Of a stretch of 7,248 nt of DNA, positions 1-4,458 are shown in pieces. Source of the DNA: an uncultured Collinsella sp. (GTDB taxonomy: Bacteria > Actinomycetota > Coriobacteriia > Coriobacteriales > Coriobacteriaceae); NCBI GenBank assembly GCA_900554465.1, contig USHF01000074.1, forward strand, positions 1-7,248. Reading direction: 5' to 3'. The notes beneath the pieces were generated by a model. The model made no database searches. It saw nothing but the letters and a program-made list of their open reading frames with translations, and was not told where the DNA came from. A program made the translations under genes and the position numbers. Within the stretch, counting starts at the first letter, position 1, and every line of letters starts with the position of its first letter.

Positions 1-1
1 G

Positions 2-34
2 TCGTCGGCAGCGTCAGATGTGTATAAGAGACAG
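2..34 (+). other. Nextera (Tn5) read-1 sequencing adapter left on the contig end
   Basis: Positions 2-34 match the standard 33-nt Nextera read-1 transposase adapter as I remember it. The 14-nt tail is at 2-15 and the 19-bp Tn5 mosaic end, AGATGTGTATAAGAGACAG, is at 16-34. This is not genomic DNA. Position 1 is one extra base of unclear origin. The adapter creates false coding sequence: read on the minus strand it adds LSLIHI and a stop to the truncated ssnA product, and on the plus strand it supplies a spurious MYKRQ start. No reverse-complement adapter is seen at the right edge. Confidence 0.97.
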
Positions 35-1069
35 GCACCAGCCCACGTTGGGCATAGCGGCGTTGTGGCGCTGAATGATCAGGAAGACCTTGAGGCTCTC
101 GAGCATATCGTGAGTGTAGGCGTCGGTGCCCATGCACACGGGAATGCCGCGGCGGAAGAACTCGAGCACGGGGGCACAGCCCACGGCGTTGCCCATATTG
201 GATTCGGGGTTGTTGACGAGCCAGGTGCCGGACTCCTTGACGATGTCCATCTCGGCAGGTGTCACGTGGATGCAGTGGCCGAGCATGGTGTCGGGACCCA
301 GCAGGTTGTGCTGCAGCAGGCGCTCGACGGGGCTGATGCCGCCGCGGTTGAGGCGGGAGTCCCACACGTCATTCATGCCCTCGCACACATGGATGTGGAA
401 ACCGGTCAGGCCGTTGTTGGCCTCGGCCATCTTGTCCATGGTCTCGTCCGAAAGCGTAAAGGTGGCGTGACCGCCAAACATGGCGGCGATCATGTGGTTG
501 TCGTTATCGCGACGCTCCTTGGCGGCCCACTGGGCAAACTCGGCGTTCTCGGCAATGGCCTGGTCGCATTTTTCCTGACCGCGGCGGTCGGAGACCTCGT
601 AGCACAGGCACGAACGCATGCCCAGCTCCTGAGCGGCGTCCTTAATGGTAAAGAGGCTGCCCGGAATCTCGCAGAAGCTCGCATGGTGATCGAAGATCGT
701 GGTGACGCCGTCGCGGATGGAATCCAGAATCGTGGCATAGGCGCTGGCCTTGGTGCCGTCGAGCGTCAGGTTGTCGTCGATCTTCCACCACTGCTGCTCA
801 AGATTCTCCAGGAAGTTGGTGGGGTTGCAGCCCTTAATGGCAAGGCCGCGGGCCAGACCCGAGTAGATGTGGGTGTGGCAGTTGATAAGTCCGGGCATGA
901 TGAGGTTGCCCTGGGCGTCGACGTACTCGGCATCCGGGTACTTGGCCTTGAGCTCGCGCTCGGGGCCCACTTCGACGATCGTATCTCCGTCAATGGCGAC
1001 CGCACCGTTGGGAATGAACGGAGTCTGAGCGTTGCGGGTAAAGACGGAACCGTTAGCGACCAGAAGCAT
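35..1069 (-). CDS. ssnA: SsnA-type amidohydrolase, 3' end missing at contig edge
   Basis: This is a metal-dependent amidohydrolase of the ATZ/TRZ-like superfamily and most resembles SsnA. SsnA occurs in clusters of selenium-dependent molybdenum hydroxylases and anaerobic purine breakdown; its exact substrate is not settled. The 345 native residues show the expected ligands: HxH at H65/H67 (NCHTHIYSGLARG), H225/H227 with E230 (HIHVCE), H265 (LGH) and D316 (GTD). SsnA-like signatures are DHHAS at 128-131 and beyond, GSLFTIKDA, and NPESNMGNAVG at 287-297. There is no signal peptide or membrane segment, so it should be cytoplasmic. The start at 1069 is chosen because AAGGGAG lies 5 nt upstream; an in-frame ATG at 1087 has no such support. 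The last native codon is C345, at the adapter boundary. Family members have about 440 residues, so roughly 95 C-terminal residues are missing. It lies 196 bp downstream of the permease on the same strand and is probably cotranscribed with it. Confidence 0.88.
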
Positions 1070-1074
1070 AAATG

Positions 1075-1081
1075 CTCCCTT
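1075..1081 (-). promoter_or_regulatory. Ribosome binding site deciding the ssnA start
   Basis: On the minus strand AAGGGAG sits 5 nt before the ATG at 1069-1067. This strong Shine-Dalgarno match favours MLLVANG as the N-terminus over the in-frame ATG six codons upstream, which lies 5' of this site. Confidence 0.8.
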
Positions 1082-1217
1082 CAACATCAGGGGCGGGGTT
1101 TGACACCTCTGACATGGCGGAAGTGCGAAGCGCCGGCCTACACCGGAAACGGGCCCTCTCCCGTCAACGCTTCACCAAAGGGACGAGCCCTTTGAAGTGC
1201 GGCTTGGCGCCGCATGG

Positions 1218-1249
1218 CGCCGGCGGACGAGGCGATGCGTCCGCCGGCG
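1218..1249. repeat. Perfect GC-rich inverted repeat between permease and ssnA
   Basis: Arms CGCCGGCGGAC (1218-1228) and GTCCGCCGGCG (1239-1249) are perfect 11-bp complements around a 10-nt loop. The repeat lies 17 bp after the permease stop codon. No T-run follows it on either strand, so it does not look like an intrinsic terminator. It could slow 3' exonuclease decay or uncouple expression of the two genes. Two smaller inverted repeats lie nearby: CAAAGGG/CCCTTTG (1176-1182 and 1188-1194), and paired GGCGCC boxes (1206-1211 and 1216-1221) that overlap the left arm. I see no clear ssnA promoter in the spacer. Confidence 0.65.
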
Positions 1250-1265
1250 AATAGCACCGAATTGG

Positions 1266-2660
1266 TTACTTCTTGCTCTCGGGCAGGACCAGATTCACAG
1301 CGGCATCCTTGGCGGCATCGATGTGCTGAGCCACGACCGGCGTCTGCGGAAGGATCAGGTTGAGCACGATGGCCATGATGGCGGTGGGGGTTACGGCGTT
1401 GGAGCCGATGACGGTGGACACCCAGGTGGGCATGCCCTCGCCGACAAGGCAACCGCTGGCCATCCAGATACCCAAGCCAAAGACAACGGAGGTGCCGACG
1501 ATGGTGGTGGTGCGCTGCGTGAGGCCCTCGCGGGTGAACATGCGCACACCGTTCATGGTGATGGTGCCAAAGACGCCGACGGTCGCGCCACCGATAACAG
1601 GCTGCGGGATGGCGGAGAGCACGGCAGAGAGCTGCGGGAACAGACCGGCGATGGCAAAGACGGCCGCGATGATCACAAAGACCCACTTGTTGACGACCTT
1701 GTTGGAGCAGATGATGCCCACGTTCTGGCCAAGGGCGCTGGTGGGAAGACCGCCCAGCAGGCCGCCGACCATAGAAGTGAGGCCCTGGGACACGATAGCG
1801 CCGGAGAGCTCGCGCTCGGTGGGCATACGGTCGATGGAGCCCAGGCAGGCGGCGGAGACGTCACCGATAACCTGGATGGCAACCATGGGGAACACGACGG
1901 CGAGGGTAATGCAGACCTCGGGATCAAACTCGAGCGCGTAGGGCATGAGCTTGGGAAGAGCGAAGACCTGAGCGGTGGCGACGCTGGAGAAGTCGATCAT
2001 GCCAAAGGGGATCGAAACGATCATGCCAACGATCATACCAAAGAACACGGATCCCAGCTTGAGCGTGCCCTTGCCAAAGTTGGCGAGCGCGAAGACGACG
2101 GCGAAGGTGATAAGAGCGACGCACCATGCCTGCGGGGTGCCCCACAACGGCGTGCCCATGCCACCGGCCATGTATTTGACGGCCGTGGGATAGAGAGAGA
2201 CGCCAATGGAGAAGATGACCGTGCCGGTCACGACGGGCGGGAACAGCCACTTAATCTTGCTGTAGGCCAGACCAAAGAGGACCGCGACGGCACCGCCAAC
2301 GATCTCGCCGCCCAGCAGCGCGCCAAAACTAAAGCCCGAGGCGCCCATGGCCTGAAGGGCCGGCAGGAACGCGAACGAAACGCCCATGACGATGGGCAGG
2401 CCGCCGCCAATGCGACGGAAGGGAGCGAAGGCCTGAAGGGCCGTGTCGATCGCCGAAAGAATGAGTGCAACCTGAATGATGTCGGTGCTCTGCTGGCTAT
2501 TAAAGCCGTAGACGCCGGCCATGATGACCGCCGGGGTAATGATGCCGGCAAACGATGCCAGTACATGCTGAAGGGCACACGGGATCATTTCCTTAACGGG
2601 CGGCATGCCTTCGCGAGTGAACAGGGCTTCAGTGCCGTTCGTAACCGTCTCCTGGGTCAT
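1266..2660 (-). CDS. NCS2/NAT family nucleobase (xanthine/uracil-type) permease
   Basis: This 464-residue membrane protein belongs to the nucleobase:cation symporter-2 family (XanQ, UraA, PbuX relatives), which imports purine or pyrimidine bases with a proton or sodium ion. Length and hydrophobicity fit the family's usual 14 membrane spans. Landmarks are the TM1 QH motif (Q31-H32 in ALQHVLASFAG), GVSFAF (93-98), the TM8 GD motif (G266-D267) and the NAT signature beginning QNVG (312-315). Gln at the first signature position resembles purine-type rather than uracil-type members. By eye, the TM8 Glu (XanQ E272) corresponds to Q263 and the TM9 Asp (XanQ D304) to Q292, which is unusual. The start at 2660 gives MTQETV, with GGTGG 4 nt upstream and GAGG farther up. 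A longer in-frame start at 2747 would add 29 polar residues and lie close to the predicted transcription start. The gene is first in the unit with ssnA and diverges from the YheO-like regulator. Xanthine, uric acid and guanine are all possible substrates. Confidence 0.9.
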   Translation of the reverse strand: MTQETVTNGTEALFTREGMPPVKEMIPCALQHVLASFAGIITPAVIMAGVYGFNSQQSTDIIQVALILSAIDTALQAFAPFRRIGGGLPIVMGVSFAFLPALQAMGASGFSFGALLGGEIVGGAVAVLFGLAYSKIKWLFPPVVTGTVIFSIGVSLYPTAVKYMAGGMGTPLWGTPQAWCVALITFAVVFALANFGKGTLKLGSVFFGMIVGMIVSIPFGMIDFSSVATAQVFALPKLMPYALEFDPEVCITLAVVFPMVAIQVIGDVSAACLGSIDRMPTERELSGAIVSQGLTSMVGGLLGGLPTSALGQNVGIICSNKVVNKWVFVIIAAVFAIAGLFPQLSAVLSAIPQPVIGGATVGVFGTITMNGVRMFTREGLTQRTTTIVGTSVVFGLGIWMASGCLVGEGMPTWVSTVIGSNAVTPTAIMAIVLNLILPQTPVVAQHIDAAKDAAVNLVLPESKK

Positions 2661-2747
2661 TTGACCACCAATCCTCGAAATAGTTGTTTTCGCATCTAAC
2701 GCTCTATTGTGACGCAGTGCGGGGTTGAGGTTGTGCCTTCGTTGCAT

Positions 2748-2776
2748 ATCGTATTAAAGATGATTCTCATTCTCAA
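2748..2776 (-). promoter_or_regulatory. Predicted sigma-70-type promoter for permease and ssnA
   Basis: Read on the minus strand, a -35 TTGAGA (2776-2771, 5 of 6 to consensus) and a -10 TACGAT (2753-2748, 4 of 6) are separated by exactly 17 bp. The expected start of transcription is near 2741, giving a leader of about 80 nt before the permease ATG. The Fur-like site overlaps the -35 and the spacer. Confidence 0.6.
2756..2774 (-). promoter_or_regulatory. Fur-box-like operator overlapping the permease promoter
   Basis: The minus-strand 19-mer GAGAATGAGAATCATCTTT matches 14 of 19 positions of the classical E. coli Fur box (GATAATGATAATCATTATC). It includes two tandem GAGAAT hexamers followed by CAT. 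It covers part of the -35 and most of the spacer, the usual place for repression by steric block. The regulator could equally be another Fur-family member (PerR, Zur), and a chance match in AT-rich DNA cannot be excluded. Confidence 0.42.
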
Positions 2777-2789
2777 TAATAATTTTTTG

Positions 2790-2818
2790 TTATCAGACTA
2801 TTCTTCAGCTGAGATAAT
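2790..2818 (+). promoter_or_regulatory. Possible promoter for the YheO-like regulator
   Basis: A -10 GATAAT (2813-2818, 5 of 6) is preceded at 17 bp by a weak -35, TTATCA (2790-2795). It would give a leader of roughly 185 nt before the GTG at 3013, which is long. A second weak -10 candidate, GATAAA (2964-2969), lies closer to the gene. The assignment is tentative. Confidence 0.3.
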
Positions 2819-3000
2819 GCATTTCCGCAGGTCAGGAAAGTGTCTGGTCAAAATGACATCTAACTTTTCTTTTGGTCGACCGTTTACCGCTAAATTCCTA
2901 CCGTTCGTCTGTATTACGCAATGTACCTGCGGATATACGAGTCAATAGACACCGTGTTACCATGATAAAAAATTGTTATGAACATTTCCGATTTCACCCC

Positions 3001-3006
3001 AAGGAG
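3001..3006 (+). promoter_or_regulatory. Ribosome binding site deciding a GTG start
   Basis: AAGGAG lies 6 nt before the GTG at 3013. In-frame ATG codons at 2872 and 2962 have no comparable site. The 47 codons between 2872 and 3013 encode sequence unlike the family N-terminus, so the GTG is preferred. Confidence 0.8.
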
Positions 3007-3012
3007 TTGCCC

Positions 3013-3669
3013 GTGAACGAGACCGTACGTCGCTTTTTGCCGATGGTCGATTTCCTGGAGCAGATACTCGGTAAGAACAGCGAAATCGTGCTGCACGATT
3101 TCTCAGATCCCGACCACGCCATCGTCGATATTCGCAACGGCATCGTGAGCGGCCGCAAGGTCGGCGGTCCCGCCACCGATCTGGCACTCAAGATCATGCA
3201 CGACGCCAAGTATCGCGACCTGCCGTTTATTACGGGCTACGAGGGCCGCGGTGCCGGTGGCAAGACGTTGGAGTCGGCGACGTACTTTATCCGCGAGAAT
3301 GACGAGATCGTCGGTATGCTCTGCGTCAACACCGACCTCTCGACCGTACGCTCCATCAACGCCATGGCGCAGCAGCTCATGACGTGCTTCGACGCGGCGC
3401 CGACGCGCACGGAGCCCGCCCCTATCGAGGTCGAAAGCCTTTCGGAGTCCACACAGGAGCTCATCGACCGCAGCATTGCCGAGTTGCTGAGCGCGCGCGG
3501 GCTGGATGTAGCGTCGCTTGGTCAGGGCGACCGCGTGGACGTCATTCGCCACCTCAACGGCAACGGGGTGTTCATGCTCAAGGGCGCCGTGGCCTGCGCC
3601 GCCACCGCGCTGGGCATCTCGGAGCCCAGCGTCTACCGCTACCTGCAAAAAGTTCGCAAGGAGGGCTAA
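3013..3669 (+). CDS. YheO/DauR-family PAS-HTH transcriptional regulator
   Basis: This cytoplasmic DNA-binding regulator of 218 residues is close to the family's usual length of about 220-240. An N-terminal YheO-like PAS domain spans about residues 6-115. It carries the family block EIVLHDFSDPDHAIVDI (24-40), followed by GRKVGGPATDLAL (47-59) and a GMLCVN strand (101-106). A polar linker (about 128-145) leads to a C-terminal helix-turn-helix domain at about 147-215, with ALGISEPSVYRYLQ (199-212) as the likely turn and recognition helix. Relatives include E. coli YheO (function unclear) and DauR, the regulator of D-arginine catabolism, so small-molecule sensing by the PAS domain is expected; its ligand here is unknown. 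The gene diverges from permease-ssnA across a 352-bp control region, the usual arrangement for a local regulator. It is convergent with ridA and ends before a bidirectional terminator. Confidence 0.87.
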   Translation: MNETVRRFLPMVDFLEQILGKNSEIVLHDFSDPDHAIVDIRNGIVSGRKVGGPATDLALKIMHDAKYRDLPFITGYEGRGAGGKTLESATYFIRENDEIVGMLCVNTDLSTVRSINAMAQQLMTCFDAAPTRTEPAPIEVESLSESTQELIDRSIAELLSARGLDVASLGQGDRVDVIRHLNGNGVFMLKGAVACAATALGISEPSVYRYLQKVRKEG

Positions 3670-3713
3670 CGAGCAAAATGGAGCGCAGCTCCACAAGCGA
3701 TCCGTCACTTAAC

Positions 3714-3751
3714 AAAAGACCCTGCAGCTCGCACGCGCTGCAGGGTCTTTT
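3714..3751. terminator. Bidirectional intrinsic terminator between regulator and ridA
   Basis: A perfect 15-bp stem (3714-3728 and 3737-3751; core GACCCTGCAGC) encloses an 8-nt loop. The stem ends in an A-tract on the left and a T-tract on the right (through 3752), so it can end transcription of the plus-strand regulator and of the minus-strand ridA. It lies 45 bp after the regulator stop and 30 bp after the ridA stop. A smaller hairpin, TGGAGC-gca-GCTCCA, lies at 3679-3693. Confidence 0.92.
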
Positions 3752-3781
3752 TGCATGTCATGTTTAGTTGTTGCCAACGCC

Positions 3782-4159
3782 TTAGAGAGCGGCGACGACC
3801 TCGATCTCGACCAGACCGCCAGCCGGAAGGGCGGCAACCTGGAAAGCGCTGCGCGCGGGGAACGGAGCCTCGAACTTGGAGGCGTAGATCTCGTTCACGG
3901 CAGCGAAGTCGGCAATGTCGGCCAGGTAGACCGTGGTCTTGACGACATCGGCAAACGTAGCGCCGGCGGCAGTCAGCAGGGCCTCGACGTTAGCAAGGGA
4001 CTGCTTGGCCTGGGCCTCGACGCCCTTGGGCATCTTGCCAGTTGTGGGGTCGATGCCCAGCTGGCCGGACAGGAACACCATGTTGCCGGTCTGGATACCG
4101 GGGGAATACGGTCCGATGGCTGCGGGTGCGTTATCGGAAGACACGACGGTCTTGCTCAT
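3782..4159 (-). CDS. ridA: RidA (YjgF/YER057c/UK114) enamine/imine deaminase
   Basis: RidA hydrolyses reactive enamine/imine intermediates such as 2-aminoacrylate, released by PLP enzymes, to the keto acid and ammonia. It acts in the cytoplasm as a trimer. The 125-residue product is full length for the family (about 125-130). Visible landmarks are Y17 in IGPYSP, S31 in FLSGQLG, the catalytic arginine R103 in PARSAFQV and E120 near the C-terminus, corresponding to E. coli Y17, S30, R105 and E120. The start at 4159 is set by AAGGAG 6 nt upstream; extending to 4345 would add a non-family N-terminus. It is monocistronic, convergent with the YheO-like regulator and divergent from the U32 gene, with its own predicted promoter. 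Its closeness to the nucleobase genes may or may not be functional. Paralogous Rid subgroups can have other substrates, but the arginine supports a true RidA. Confidence 0.95.
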   Translation of the reverse strand: MSKTVVSSDNAPAAIGPYSPGIQTGNMVFLSGQLGIDPTTGKMPKGVEAQAKQSLANVEALLTAAGATFADVVKTTVYLADIADFAAVNEIYASKFEAPFPARSAFQVAALPAGGLVEIEVVAAL

Positions 4160-4165
4160 GTTTAT

Positions 4166-4171
4166 CTCCTT
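4166..4171 (-). promoter_or_regulatory. Ribosome binding site deciding the ridA start
   Basis: On the minus strand AAGGAG lies 6 nt before the ATG at 4159-4157. This makes MSKTVV the N-terminus and leaves the 62 upstream in-frame codons untranslated. Confidence 0.85.
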
Positions 4172-4191
4172 ACGGTTAACTAGAAAGCGTG

Positions 4192-4239
4192 AGCGCGGCG
4201 TTCGCACCGGGAGGCACAGTTCGGTCTGAACACCGCGCT
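4192..4239 (-). promoter_or_regulatory. Possible structured leader of ridA mRNA
   Basis: Perfect 7-nt arms AGCGCGG and CCGCGCT (4239-4233 and 4198-4192 on the minus strand) would close a domain of about 48 nt within the predicted 5' leader. Inside it GTTC-agacc-GAAC can form a further small hairpin. It matches no riboswitch class I recognise, and the GC-rich sequence makes some pairing likely by chance. Confidence 0.25.
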
Positions 4240-4247
4240 TGATTGGG

Positions 4248-4276
4248 ATAGTACTCAAGGTTTCCGCGCGATGCAA
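4248..4276 (-). promoter_or_regulatory. Predicted promoter for ridA
   Basis: On the minus strand a -35 TTGCAT (4276-4271) and a -10 TACTAT (4253-4248, 4 of 6) are spaced by 17 bp. They give a start near 4241 and a leader of about 80 nt. The -35 is weak, which would fit activator dependence. Confidence 0.42.
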
Positions 4277-4311
4277 GATTATTATCAGTTTACGAGAATA
4301 TTTTATCGCCC

Positions 4312-4340
4312 AACGGTTTCCCCGAACCGCTGAACGGTTC
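4312..4340. repeat. AACGGTT repeat set between ridA and the U32 gene
   Basis: AACGGTT occurs at 4312-4318 and again at 4333-4339, exactly 21 bp apart (two helical turns). An inverted AACCG at 4325-4329 lies between them. The middle element can pair with either side: CGGTT/AACCG (4314-4318 and 4325-4329), or GAACCG/CGGTTC (4324-4329 and 4335-4340). The block lies upstream of the ridA -35 in a typical activator position, and upstream of the U32 promoter. No T-run follows, so it is not an intrinsic terminator. The binding factor is unknown. Confidence 0.4.
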
Positions 4341-4420
4341 TCCACGGGGTCAGCCAGCCCAAGCTGCTGAAGACTTTATCCCGCTTGGAGCACGGGCATC
4401 GCCTGCCGCAACGGCACCAC

Positions 4421-4426
4421 TATACT
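4421..4426 (+). promoter_or_regulatory. Probable -10 box for the U32 gene
   Basis: TATACT (5 of 6 to TATAAT) is 32 bp before the ATG and would start transcription near 4433, leaving a short leader of about 26 nt with the AAAGG ribosome site (4448-4452). No good -35 is visible at 16-18 bp, so this is a partial promoter call. Confidence 0.4.
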
Positions 4427-4458
4427 TTTGAATATCTGAGCATTTTGAAAGGCAGGAT

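Larger units (their letters stand above)
2661..3012. other. AT-rich divergent control region between permease and regulator
   Basis: This 352-bp region has no convincing gene and is much more AT-rich than its flanks. It holds the permease promoter, a Fur-box-like site and a possible regulator promoter, listed separately. Small symmetric elements that could be operator half-sites are GTCA-aaa-TGAC (2847-2857), GGTCGACC (2874-2881), AATGCATT (2817-2824) and TGTT-atg-AACA (2974-2984). The last lies just upstream of the regulator's ribosome binding site. The permease leader (about 80 nt) shows no purine riboswitch core that I can recognise. Confidence 0.75.

Noticed and set aside
20..1195. A 391-codon plus-strand open frame starting with MYKRQ
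   Set aside because: Its start codon and first residues come from the sequencing adapter, and the rest is antisense to ssnA.
1218..1249. Intrinsic terminator after the permease
   Set aside because: The stem is strong but no T-run follows on the minus strand, so read-through into ssnA is more likely.
1197..2699. A 500-codon plus-strand open frame opposite the permease
   Set aside because: Its product is rich in Asp, Gly, His and Arg with no recognisable domain, and it mirrors the codon bias of the clear membrane protein on the other strand. It is an antisense shadow despite being slightly longer.
2661..2741. Purine or xanthine riboswitch in the permease leader
   Set aside because: The roughly 80-nt leader lacks the three-way-junction core of purine riboswitches and shows no strong paired structure; control by DNA-binding proteins is better supported.
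2872..3012. N-terminal extension of the YheO-like regulator from the ATG at 2872
   Set aside because: The extra 47 codons do not resemble the family and have no ribosome site, whereas AAGGAG precedes the GTG at 3013 at ideal spacing.
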